Virus record (IMG/VR): IMGVR_UViG_3300020595_002135
Span: 1 to 21,709 of that record
DNA from: a virus
Strand: one strand, 5' to 3'
Length of the DNA: 21,709 bases
The translations under genes and the position numbers were made by a program. The first letter of the stretch is position 1; each line of letters opens with the position of its first letter. The notes under the pieces are model-generated. The model ran no database searches. It was not told the DNA's origin and saw nothing but the letters and a program-made list of their open reading frames with translations. Shown here piece by piece: positions 13,636 through 20,723 of the stretch.

Positions 13636-15063
13636 TTAATATAACAATTTATGTGGCAGTGTAGGGGTTTTTACTTCAGTAACATTTAAAAACTCATAGT
13701 TTTCTCGAGGTTTCCAAGTATTAAACATTTCATCTACACCTTCGATTACTCGTTCACCCATTATTTCAGCTGTAAATCCTGCTTCTTTACTTAAAGCCCA
13801 TTCTCTACCTTCAAGACCTAGTTTTTGTCTTTCTTCCTTAGATAGATTATAAACTTCCATAATCCTATCAGCAGCATCTTCTGGTCTACATCTGTCATCC
13901 CAAATGTAAGGGGTTACAGGTGAACCTTGGATTGATCTGTTTGTTGGGAATACTGGGAACGCCCAGTTACCATGCTCTTTATATCTCCCAGTATGGTTAG
14001 AAGGAACATCAGCATCTGGGGTAAACCATTTACCGTTTTCATCAGCAAATCTCATTTGATCCTGCATACCACCAGTTACATTAGCTATAATAGGAGTACC
14101 AGATAAGATAGCTTCAGTTAGTGATAAACCCCATCCTTCGTTTGAAGTTAATAGGATTTGAACATCTGCTAAGTTATAAAGATAGTTTAGTTGATCTCTA
14201 CTTAACTTGCTAGTTGAAAATAAGATTGATGTATCATCCTCCCCAAACAGATAGTTTTTAACAGCCATTAAATCTGTACCATGATCTGATACTATCTCTG
14301 TGTGGAGTAATAGTTTAACTTTAGATTGTTTTTCTTGAGGTAGTTGTTCTTTAAAGTATTTAAAAGCTAATAAAGTATCTGGGATTTGTTTTCTTCTAAT
14401 ATTTCTTGAGTTGTAGAATACAACAAAATCATCCTCATTAATCCCTATTTGGGTTTTAAAATCTTTGTAATCCTTAAGATTAGTATCAATAGGTTTAAAT
14501 GTATCAGCATCTAAACCGTGAGGAACATACTTTAAAGTTTTGTTCTTTAGTTTTTCACCTAACACTAACCTGTTGATATTCACTGTTTGTTTTGAAATAC
14601 CAAACAAAGCATCACACGATTCGTAAAACGGTCTATTATACATTGGAGCAGGATAGTTATCCCAAATGTTTAAATAAGCGATAGGGATCTCTTTTCTAAT
14701 CTCGTTCTCAATCTGGAATAACCACATAAAATAACGTGGGTCTGTAATCAAGAAGATAGCATCTATTTTCTCCGTTTTGATTAACTTCCTAACTTGATCA
14801 GGATTACCATAGCCATTATTACATTGGATAACAACGTTAGCGTCTTCAATCCCTAGTTGGGTATTGATCTCACTACTAACATCAAATCTTTTACCTTCAT
14901 CAGGATGTTGTACAGCAGCTCCTAGATTAAACCAGTTAAAACGATGAGCTGTGTTTGTAGCTATTTCACGCCCTACGTTTGCAACACCTGAATGGACTCG
15001 GATGTCATCACAGAGCAAAAGAATACGTTTTCTCTGCTCTCTTGGAATATAACCTTCTTTCAT
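13636..15063 (-). CDS. GT4-type glycosyltransferase
   Basis: A 475-residue GT-B enzyme. The N-terminal motif RILLLCDDIRVHSGVANVGR (13-32) is a Rossmann start with the acceptor-site loop. The donor domain has VPHGLDADTF (180-189), FYNSRNIRRKQ (217-226) and the E-x7-E pair Glu309/Glu317 in NEGWGLSLTEAILSGTPII. It is larger than its neighbour because of an insertion near the C-terminus (about 345-385) rich in Pro/Trp/Asp. The gene follows the ribbon-helix-helix gene by four bases. Substrates unknown; a role in assembling the island's glycan is inferred from context. Confidence 0.9.
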   Translation of the reverse strand: MKEGYIPREQRKRILLLCDDIRVHSGVANVGREIATNTAHRFNWFNLGAAVQHPDEGKRFDVSSEINTQLGIEDANVVIQCNNGYGNPDQVRKLIKTEKIDAIFLITDPRYFMWLFQIENEIRKEIPIAYLNIWDNYPAPMYNRPFYESCDALFGISKQTVNINRLVLGEKLKNKTLKYVPHGLDADTFKPIDTNLKDYKDFKTQIGINEDDFVVFYNSRNIRRKQIPDTLLAFKYFKEQLPQEKQSKVKLLLHTEIVSDHGTDLMAVKNYLFGEDDTSILFSTSKLSRDQLNYLYNLADVQILLTSNEGWGLSLTEAILSGTPIIANVTGGMQDQMRFADENGKWFTPDADVPSNHTGRYKEHGNWAFPVFPTNRSIQGSPVTPYIWDDRCRPEDAADRIMEVYNLSKEERQKLGLEGREWALSKEAGFTAEIMGERVIEGVDEMFNTWKPRENYEFLNVTEVKTPTLPHKLLY

Positions 15064-15067
15064 TTAT

Positions 15068-15253
15068 TTAGAGTTCTAAATCGTTGTGATTAGTAATTGT
15101 TTTTCTAAAATCTTCATCTGTAAGATACAAATAAATAGCACGGTCAGCAAGTTTTTGGAATGAAAACTTACGCTTTACGCACTCGATTTTGAACGTCTCA
15201 AAAAGATCACTTTTGATCTTTACTGAGGTTAATGTCATATCTTTTTTAGCCAT
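15068..15253 (-). CDS. Ribbon-helix-helix-like DNA-binding protein, 61 aa
   Basis: A 61-residue basic protein (MAKKDMTLTSVKIKSDLFET...). A short strand (MTLTSVKI) is followed by two helices separated by a turn, in the layout of Arc/MetJ ribbon-helix-helix repressors: strand, helix A (DLFETFKIECVKRK), turn (FSFQ), helix B (KLADRAIYLYLTD). Such proteins bind operators as dimers with the strand in the major groove. Small proteins of this type are common in T4-like phages. Placed at the head of the two GT4 genes, it could regulate the glycan operon, although no operator has been recognised. Confidence 0.65.
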   Translation of the reverse strand: MAKKDMTLTSVKIKSDLFETFKIECVKRKFSFQKLADRAIYLYLTDEDFRKTITNHNDLEL

Positions 15254-15261
15254 AACGTTAA

Positions 15262-15687
15262 TTAATTATTTATTATTTTATAATGTGAAAAATTAGGATA
15301 TTTTTCGGGTTTTAATAGTCTTGCTTTTATTTGATGGGCATCGAGGTTATACTTTTTACCTACTTTATAAAAACTTGGGTATTGAGTATTAGTTAAAGTA
15401 TCTAAAATTTTATAATCATTTTTTTTAGGTGAAAAATCAACAATATCTCCAATCATCCAATCTTCATTATCTTTTAATGCTTCTTTATTAAGTAAATTAT
15501 ACCCTTCTTCTTTTAACTTTTCTACCCAAAATATCTCTCTATCTTCAAAAGTATCTAAGATTTTGATTCTTAGAGAGTCATCATTATAAGTTATCCTATG
15601 ACAACTGAGTCTGACTTTGGGGGTAGTTGATTTCCCCACATATATAATTTCTTCTTTTCTTAGTAGCCCATAAATGTATACTATCAT
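15262..15687 (-). CDS. GIY-YIG nuclease domain protein
   Basis: A 141-residue protein with an N-terminal GIY-YIG fold: YIYGLLRKEEIIYVGKS carries both halves of the signature (Tyr4-Ile-Tyr6-Gly and Tyr16-Val-Gly18), followed by Arg26 (KVRLSCH) and a helix with the metal-binding Glu candidates 56-61 and Asn64 (WVEKLKEEGYNLLNKE). The C-terminal half (YPSFYKVGKKYNLDAHQIKA) looks like a small helix-turn-helix of the kind found in homing endonucleases. This is the usual build of free-standing phage homing enzymes. It interrupts the sugar genes with its own non-coding gap upstream, in keeping with a selfish insertion. Active residues appear intact. Confidence 0.82.
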   Translation of the reverse strand: MIVYIYGLLRKEEIIYVGKSTTPKVRLSCHRITYNDDSLRIKILDTFEDREIFWVEKLKEEGYNLLNKEALKDNEDWMIGDIVDFSPKKNDYKILDTLTNTQYPSFYKVGKKYNLDAHQIKARLLKPEKYPNFSHYKIINN

Positions 15688-15697
15688 AATCCATAAA

Positions 15698-15705
15698 TAT
15701 TTATA
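15698..15705 (-). promoter_or_regulatory. TATAAATA, possible T4-type late promoter
   Basis: The minus strand reads TATAAATA here, identical to the T4 late promoter core, 10 bases before the ATG of the GIY-YIG gene. I found no other copy on the minus strand in the window. The region is very AT rich, so chance is a real possibility, and the leader would be almost nil. Confidence 0.25.
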
Positions 15706-15732
15706 TCCATATGATACGTATATAACTATCCT

Positions 15733-16134
15733 TTAAAAGTTAAACTCTGTTGTAAAAAAATCTATAGTAGAGGACCAATCTGTAAATCTATACCCTCTAT
15801 CATCAATATACACAATAGCTCTTGGTTTCTCACAGGTGATTTCCTTAATGTATGAATCAATCTCATACTTAGCAAGCCATTCCCATATTAGTTCCTCACC
15901 CGTTTTACCCTGTACTAAAGGACGATCAGGTTTTACCTTCGCTGTAAACAAAACAATATCCAACCCTTGACTATAAAACCACTTAATAGCTTCAACAGAA
16001 CCTTCCATAGGTGGATCATATACAGTCCCATCGTGGAACCCCTTTGAACTCTCATGAATAACACCATCAAAGTCTATAGCTACCTGATTGTTATTTTCGT
16101 GGTGTTGGAGTTTATCGTATTCTTCTATGTTCAT
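15733..16134 (-). CDS. HAD-family phosphatase
   Basis: A 133-residue minimal HAD protein with all motifs: nucleophile and acid Asp21 and Asp23 (AIDFDGVIHE), motif II Thr64 (VLFTAK), Lys103 (KPRAIVYIDDR) and Asp111/Asp112. HAD phosphatases remove phosphate from sugars or nucleotides. The ATG overlaps the stop of the aldolase/cytidylyltransferase fusion by four bases. That context makes an ulosonate-phosphate phosphatase role (as KdsC has in Kdo synthesis) attractive, but the sequence does not prove it. Small phage HAD proteins of similar size occur outside sugar loci, so a nucleotide or polynucleotide phosphatase role remains possible. No cap domain. Confidence 0.85.
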   Translation of the reverse strand: MNIEEYDKLQHHENNNQVAIDFDGVIHESSKGFHDGTVYDPPMEGSVEAIKWFYSQGLDIVLFTAKVKPDRPLVQGKTGEELIWEWLAKYEIDSYIKEITCEKPRAIVYIDDRGYRFTDWSSTIDFFTTEFNF

Positions 16135-17813
16135 ATTCGTTCTTCTACTATTTTAATGTCTTCTGGGTAATCTACAGCGTGAGTATTTCCGTCTACCATT
16201 AACATTTTTACTTTATAACCTAACTCCAAAAATCTAATGATTTCTATATCTTCTTGGGTTTCTAAAGGAGTTTTATTACCGGCTTCAGTAAACGTTTGTA
16301 AGTGTTCTCGATTAAAAGCATAAATACAAACTTGTTTTTTAGGGTTAACTCCATTACCTGTCTTAGTTCCTGGGATTGGGTTTCTACTCATATAGATAAG
16401 TTCATCTTGTAGGTTAGTAATAACCTTTGGGATTTTCTTATCTTCTACATCTTCCCTATTGTTTAGATATGCCATACAGTTTACTATATGGTTAGGATTT
16501 TCTAACTTACAATCTATAACTTTTTGAATATCTTTAGGATCTAACATTGGTTCATCACCCTGGATATTAATGATTATATCAGCGTCTATTTCTAAAGATG
16601 CTTCTGCTACTCTATCTGTACCAGTTAAACACGAATCGGAGGTAAGGATTACTTTATAACCATAACTTTTAACAACGTCTACAATCTCTTCATTCTCAGT
16701 TGCTATGTATACATTTTCTAAACCTACGGCTTGTTCAGCTATACCTGCTACCCAAAGAATCATTTCTTTTCCTTTTATTTTAGCTAAAGGTTTACCAGGG
16801 AATCTAGAAGATTTGTACCTCGCAGGAATAACAACAGCTACTTTAGGTACCATTTGGTCTTCGATTTTTGTTTTATCAAATGTTAACGGATCCTCTATTT
16901 GGAGTAGTATATCTTGTATACGATTAGAGTTTAAAAATGAGCTTTGTAGTGTTTGTGTGTATAAAGGATGGATATGGTTAATCCCACTTACCATATAGTT
17001 ATGAGTGAACCCCCATTTGTATTCCTTTTGTAGTGGTTTCATCCACTTATTTATCAGTTTTTGTACTGGGTTGGGGTTATATTTTTCTGAGAGGTAAGTA
17101 ACTAGTTGTTCTGTTTTTACATTACCTACTCCCCTACCCATTCCTAATAAAGTACCATCTACATAAGATATTCCAGAATCCATTCCAACTAAACAGTTAG
17201 CAAAAGCTAATCCTAGATTATCATGGGTGTGGATACCTATTGGGGTATTAAACTTACTAAAGAGCTTAGATATTCTTTCTACGTCCTTAGGTTCTAGATT
17301 ACCATATGAATCTGCAAAATACAAGGATTCAGGGGATAAATCAGATAGTGTACCAAACTCTATTATTTCTTTATCCGAAAGTAAAGATATACCCATCAAG
17401 TTGATTATGAGGTTATACCCTTTATTTTTTATATATTGTCCTATTTCTTTTGCTAAATCTATTTCTGTGTGTTTGATTGCTAACCTACAGATTGAGAACG
17501 GGGATTCGTTTTTATTGTGTATTACATCATCGATTAAAGAATAATCTACTACATCCCCCTTAATAAAGTCTTTAGCATCAATCATAAACGCTAACTCAGA
17601 GTTGACTGGGAGTTTATGCTCTAGGATTTCCCAAATAAATCTATCATTACACTTACGATATTTTCCACCCTTTACAGGAGATTTATAACCAAGTTCAATA
17701 ATATCTATTCTGCTTAAATCTAAGCTAGTTATTAAATCTCTAACCATTTGGGTGTTAAAATCCCAGTTAGTATAATAACCACCATCCCTTAAGGTGCAGT
17801 CTAATAACTTCAT
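16131..17813 (-). CDS. HMGL-like aldolase fused to CMP-Kdo synthetase-like domain
   Basis: A 560-residue fusion. Residues 1-310 form a DRE-TIM (HMG-CoA lyase/hydroxy-oxovalerate aldolase type) barrel: CTLRDGG at 6-12, metal ligands in HTHDNLGLA at 195-203, and DGTLLGMGRGVGN at 219-231. Residues 324-560 form a KdsB-type cytidylyltransferase: IPARYKSSRFPGKPLAKIKG (329-348), GTDRVAEA (398-405), NIQGDEP (416-422) and AVDYPED (546-552). KdsB activates 3-deoxy-ulosonic acids as CMP sugars; DRE-TIM aldolases join or split pyruvate and an aldehyde. A single chain could therefore make and activate a 2-keto-3-deoxy sugar acid. All key residues of both halves are present. It overlaps the FkbM gene upstream and the HAD gene downstream by four bases each. 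Confidence 0.88.
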   Translation of the reverse strand: MKLLDCTLRDGGYYTNWDFNTQMVRDLITSLDLSRIDIIELGYKSPVKGGKYRKCNDRFIWEILEHKLPVNSELAFMIDAKDFIKGDVVDYSLIDDVIHNKNESPFSICRLAIKHTEIDLAKEIGQYIKNKGYNLIINLMGISLLSDKEIIEFGTLSDLSPESLYFADSYGNLEPKDVERISKLFSKFNTPIGIHTHDNLGLAFANCLVGMDSGISYVDGTLLGMGRGVGNVKTEQLVTYLSEKYNPNPVQKLINKWMKPLQKEYKWGFTHNYMVSGINHIHPLYTQTLQSSFLNSNRIQDILLQIEDPLTFDKTKIEDQMVPKVAVVIPARYKSSRFPGKPLAKIKGKEMILWVAGIAEQAVGLENVYIATENEEIVDVVKSYGYKVILTSDSCLTGTDRVAEASLEIDADIIINIQGDEPMLDPKDIQKVIDCKLENPNHIVNCMAYLNNREDVEDKKIPKVITNLQDELIYMSRNPIPGTKTGNGVNPKKQVCIYAFNREHLQTFTEAGNKTPLETQEDIEIIRFLELGYKVKMLMVDGNTHAVDYPEDIKIVEERI

Positions 17814-18424
17814 TTAAAGTTAGGGTTTACAAAGAATATATCAGCTCCTATCCTTTTTTCTTCTAAATAAATAAACCCTTTTGATTCCATAAGAGCTATA
17901 ATATCTTTTTGGGTTTTTTGATTTTTATATTGTTCTCTATCAGAAGTTTCACATCTAATATAATGAGTTTTATCTAATAAATCACCCATTCCTTCTAATA
18001 TCTCATATTCAGTTCCCTGAGTATCTAGTTTTAAATAAGAAATATAAGGAAGATTAGGAATAACATTTTCCATTAAATCTACTTCAACTTGAGTAACTTG
18101 ATAGTTGGTTACATCTGGCCTATTAACCCAAGCTTCCTCTTCAGGAGGACGTAATGAAGAACAATCTTGTTTATCTGTTAAGTAAAAATCAAATGTTCCC
18201 TTTTTATTGGATAACGCTGTAGGGTAAATATGAAAATTAGTTAATTCTCCAAATCGTTCTATTAATTTGTTGTAAAAATCTATATTTGGTTCAAATAGAT
18301 GAACCTCTAAGTTGGGGTGAAGTTTAATTTCTTCCATACTAAGATTTCTTAATATAAAGCCATCCGGATATTCCATGGCTGCTGGGAATCCTGTTGCTCC
18401 CACATCTACAATAATTTTTTTCAT
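17810..18424 (-). CDS. FkbM-family methyltransferase
   Basis: A 204-residue SAM-dependent methyltransferase. Motif I is IIVDVGATGFPAAM (about 4-17), the ribose-binding acid lies in HLFEPN (near 42-47), and the FkbM-specific motif is LKLDTQGTEYEILEGMG (about 131-147). FkbM enzymes O-methylate sugar hydroxyls in antibiotics and surface glycans. The frame can be read from a GTG at 18445, but the ATG at 18424, one base after the nuclease stop, is preferred because MKKIIVDVG is a standard start for this fold. First gene of the glycan island. The GYDY found after the motif in the larger FkbM fusion is replaced by TEYE here, so the two are not recent duplicates. Confidence 0.88.
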   Translation of the reverse strand: MKKIIVDVGATGFPAAMEYPDGFILRNLSMEEIKLHPNLEVHLFEPNIDFYNKLIERFGELTNFHIYPTALSNKKGTFDFYLTDKQDCSSLRPPEEEAWVNRPDVTNYQVTQVEVDLMENVIPNLPYISYLKLDTQGTEYEILEGMGDLLDKTHYIRCETSDREQYKNQKTQKDIIALMESKGFIYLEEKRIGADIFFVNPNFK

Positions 18425-18425
18425 A

Positions 18426-19367
18426 TTAATCAGCTGTAGCCCCACATAAGGCTGTTTTAAAGTAAGGACACCACTTACAATTATTATTAGTTAAAGCAGG
18501 CATATCTTTTTCATTAAACCCATCTTTGGTAAAACAATTATCTAAAAATTCATTTAAGGATTTTGTAGCTTGATTAACTGATGTTTTACCTGAAGGTGGT
18601 CTGAATTGTTGGATACGTTTGATTACAAAATCTTGTGATTCATATAATTTACGTTTTACAATAAAGAACTCAATATCAATATCATCTATTGGGACGTTGT
18701 ATTGTTTAGCAAAAAACTTCTTATACAATACTAACTGATGTTGTTTTGATTTATCTTTCTTTGCTTTATCATTCCAACCTCTTGTAGATGTTTTTATATC
18801 GATTATAATAAACTTCTTTGTATTCTCGTTATACATCACCACATCCAAAAAGCCCATGTATTTAACACGAGGTAAGTGCGGATTAGGTGCTAATACGATT
18901 GGTATCTCACAACCAACTAACCACCAACCACGTTTAGAAAAATATTTACCTCTATTCTTCTTTAAATACCTTATAATTTCAACACCGTCGGAATAGAATT
19001 CTCGAAGTGTTGAGGCGTCAGTAAAATGTTCTCCTTTATTCTGTTTATAAGCGTCTGCATAGCAATCTCTTAATCTGGTTTCAAAATCTGTTTCTAAATC
19101 TATTTTGTCAGCCTCAGCACCACTTTTATTATACATTACATCTAGATACATTTGTAGTGTCTCGTGTAGTGCTGTTCCAAAAGTCATGTGAATACTTTGT
19201 TCCTTAACTTTATGTCCATCTCTATATTGCAACGCCCACTTTTTAGGACATTGGGTATACATTGATAGCTGTGAATATGAGATGTTTTTCTCATAAGCAA
19301 AGTTCACAGGTTCAGGTGGATTCTGTTGTATTTCTCTAACTATTTGGGGTGCTTTCTTTTTAGCCAA
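18426..19367 (-). CDS. Cas4/RecB-like PD-(D/E)XK nuclease with Fe-S motif
   Basis: A 313-residue nuclease. In order: Cys40 (TQCPKKW), His68 (GTALHET), Glu154, catalytic Asp175 (GFLDVV), Asp190-x-Lys192 (IIDIKTS), the QxxxY motif at Gln211/Tyr215 (HQLVLYKK), and Cys297, Cys300 and Cys308 (NCKWCPYFKTALC). One N-terminal and three C-terminal cysteines form the 4Fe-4S cluster known from Cas4, AddB and Dna2. Such enzymes resect single-stranded ends in replication or recombination; many T4-like phages carry one near replication genes. The only suitable start is TTG at 19367 (read MAKKKAPQIV), since the next ATG would delete the first cysteine region. No Cas genes or arrays are nearby. Confidence 0.88.
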   Translation of the reverse strand: MAKKKAPQIVREIQQNPPEPVNFAYEKNISYSQLSMYTQCPKKWALQYRDGHKVKEQSIHMTFGTALHETLQMYLDVMYNKSGAEADKIDLETDFETRLRDCYADAYKQNKGEHFTDASTLREFYSDGVEIIRYLKKNRGKYFSKRGWWLVGCEIPIVLAPNPHLPRVKYMGFLDVVMYNENTKKFIIIDIKTSTRGWNDKAKKDKSKQHQLVLYKKFFAKQYNVPIDDIDIEFFIVKRKLYESQDFVIKRIQQFRPPSGKTSVNQATKSLNEFLDNCFTKDGFNEKDMPALTNNNCKWCPYFKTALCGATAD

Positions 19368-19370
19368 AAC

Positions 19371-19730
19371 TTATTTTTTCCATTGGTCTCTTTCAACTAA
19401 CTGACAGATAATTGCATAGTTGCAAATATCTTGAAATGTATCTGAAAGAGGCTCGTTATTAACTCCTCTATTATTAATCAATAGATTTTTCCAGCGATTT
19501 ATTTTATCGCTCATTCTATACCAAAGTCCTGTAAGAGCAAATTCCCTTTCATCTTCAGTAGCAAGGCTAGTGCCAGCAGTAATATTGTGCATACCGTAGT
19601 CAAGGTGCTTTTTACTAAAAAGCTCCAACTGCTCCTCCATGATAGCCATATAGCCAGCATGTATGTGAGGATATTCAGTCTTAAGTATTTCCGTAGCTGA
19701 TAAGCCATATTTTATTGTTTCTTCACTCAT
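19371..19730 (-). CDS. DUF1599-like (Nmad1) protein
   Basis: A 119-residue all-helical protein. It resembles DUF1599, also called nucleotide modification associated domain 1, through KKHLDYGMHNI (40-50), RMSDKINRWKNLL (72-84) and EPLSDTFQDICNYAII (93-108). The domain is known from phages and from loci for modified nucleotides, and may act on nucleotides or as a helper. The pattern of acidic residues (Glu33/Glu34, Asp75, Asp97, Asp101) is reminiscent of all-alpha NTP pyrophosphatases, but this is inference. The ATG at 19730 follows promoter P5 after about 5 bases, so the message has almost no leader. It opens the transcription unit that leads into the nuclease and the glycan island. Confidence 0.8.
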   Translation of the reverse strand: MSEETIKYGLSATEILKTEYPHIHAGYMAIMEEQLELFSKKHLDYGMHNITAGTSLATEDEREFALTGLWYRMSDKINRWKNLLINNRGVNNEPLSDTFQDICNYAIICQLVERDQWKK

Positions 19731-19734
19731 AACC

Positions 19735-19766
19735 TATAATATACGAACTCTCCCTCGCTTCTCCAA
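19735..19766 (-). promoter_or_regulatory. Bacteroidota-type promoter P5
   Basis: Minus-strand TTG (19766-19764), a 20-nt spacer, then TATATTATA (19743-19735). The spacer GAGAAGCGAGGGAGAGTTCG is the same as P1's except for one base. It lies in the only clear intergenic gap between the small 19790-20059 gene and the DUF1599-like gene, and is the last recognisable promoter of this family before the glycan island. Confidence 0.6.
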
Positions 19767-19789
19767 ATGTTTGCGCGGGAATTTTTAAT

Positions 19790-20059
19790 TTATTTTTTAT
19801 TTCCAAATCCCTTTATAGCCGAATCTTCTCTATCTAAACGTTCTTCAATATCTTTGATTTGGTCTAGAACCGTAGATAACGCGGCATTCGTTTCCTCAAT
19901 AATAGCAGCATCAATCTCAGCTAACTCATCTAATCTTTTAGATGATTGGTTTGGTTTTGATTTTGACGTTCTGATAAGTAAGATAGTAAGTAGAATTATT
20001 GGGGCTACTAATAACATTACTATAAACATCCCTGCTACTGTTGTTAAAATATCTATCAT
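19790..20059 (-). CDS. Small membrane protein with coiled coil, 89 aa
   Basis: An 89-residue protein. Residues about 4-29 are a strongly hydrophobic helix (ILTTVAGMFIVMLLVAPIIL and onward), followed by a basic stretch (RTSKSKPNQSSKR), which predicts one membrane span with the C-terminus in the cytoplasm. Residues 42-80 are an acidic amphipathic helix with heptad-like repeats (coiled coil). No cleavage site is obvious. A phage membrane protein of this build might be a holin-like, spanin-like or membrane-anchoring factor, but its place among replication genes argues against lysis. The ATG overlaps the upstream stop by four bases. Family unknown. Confidence 0.75.
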   Translation of the reverse strand: MIDILTTVAGMFIVMLLVAPIILLTILLIRTSKSKPNQSSKRLDELAEIDAAIIEETNAALSTVLDQIKDIEERLDREDSAIKGFGNKK

Positions 20060-20274
20060 ATAACTTCTTTTTTAACTAAATATTTTTCTATTGTTTCTAA
20101 TCTTTCATCAGCATCTGCTAACATAGCAAGTGCTTCTTCAGCATTTTTATAGAAATCTTCTGTTGAATGGTCTCCAATACCTGCTGGGTTCTTTTCTAAT
20201 AACTCTAAAGTGAGTAATGCTTTTGCTTTATCAGCTATTGCTGATGAACGGAGCATATCTACTAATCTACTCAT
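20056..20274 (-). CDS. Small helical unknown protein, 72 aa
   Basis: A 72-residue protein (MSRLVDMLRSSAIADKAKAL...), almost wholly helical by pattern: two or three amphipathic helices rich in Ala/Leu/Glu with an Asn-Pro-Ala-Gly-Ile-Gly turn near residue 30. No motif recognised. The ATG overlaps the gp62-like stop by four bases (ATGA), and its stop overlaps the next start likewise, so it is translated with the replication genes. Confidence 0.75.
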   Translation of the reverse strand: MSRLVDMLRSSAIADKAKALLTLELLEKNPAGIGDHSTEDFYKNAEEALAMLADADERLETIEKYLVKKEVI

Positions 20275-20723
20275 AACTTTGCTTTTTTAATTAACTTTTC
20301 GGTTTCATCTTCTTCTACTCCCATCTTCCATAAGATACTTCTAACACCTACAACTTGAAGTAAATCAATATACCTATCAGCTTCACCTAAACTACATTCT
20401 AAATAATCAGCAATGTATTCAGCTAGTTCTTGATAATTTCTTTTGTTTTCGTTTTTGATATACTTTAGGTAGACTTTCTTTTTAGGTATCATTTCTCGGT
20501 AGATTGAATAAACTTGTTTCTTATTTTGTGGATTTATCTTTTGAACATAATTTACGATTTGAATGTAACTTATATCCATAGATAAATATCTATGTATCAT
20601 GTAAGAGTTAAAGTTATTCCACGATTCTTCCGAGATTTCGTGAACAGGAGTTTTATAGAGGGTGATTTCATTCAACCACCCCCAAATATTTTGTATGTCC
20701 TTACTCTTCTGAGGCACCTTCAA
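20271..20723 (-). CDS. 62: Clamp-loader small subunit, gp62-like
   Basis: A 150-residue protein resembling the gp62 clamp-loader subunit of T4-like phages: an N-terminal WGWLNEITLYKTPV segment, then NNFNSYMIHRYLSMD, in which the Met-Ile-x-Arg-x-Leu-Ser pattern is typical, then helices ending in YREMIPKKKVYLKYIK. T4 gp62 (187 aa) holds the gp44 ATPase ring together to load the sliding clamp gp45. The gene lies close downstream of the gp44-like gene, as expected. No in-frame ATG precedes the conserved part: the likely start is TTG at 20723 (or GTG at 20717), overlapping the previous gene by 23 bases. The assignment is by pattern and position. Confidence 0.68.
   Translation of the reverse strand: MKVPQKSKDIQNIWGWLNEITLYKTPVHEISEESWNNFNSYMIHRYLSMDISYIQIVNYVQKINPQNKKQVYSIYREMIPKKKVYLKYIKNENKRNYQELAEYIADYLECSLGEADRYIDLLQVVGVRSILWKMGVEEDETEKLIKKAKL

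Noticed and set aside
12366-15063. Tandem duplication of GT4 genes
   Set aside because: The two proteins share only the family motifs and differ in length and in most of their sequence.
16705-17544. Two plus-strand open frames of about 100 codons
   Set aside because: Both are antisense to the aldolase/cytidylyltransferase gene, which has clear motifs along its whole length.
18426-19367. CRISPR-associated Cas4
   Set aside because: The nuclease has the Cas4-type cluster, but no repeats, spacers or other Cas genes are visible; a phage recombination nuclease is more likely.
19767-20063. Plus-strand open frame of 98 codons
   Set aside because: It is antisense to the membrane/coiled-coil gene 19790-20059, which is better supported by its overlap with the upstream gene.
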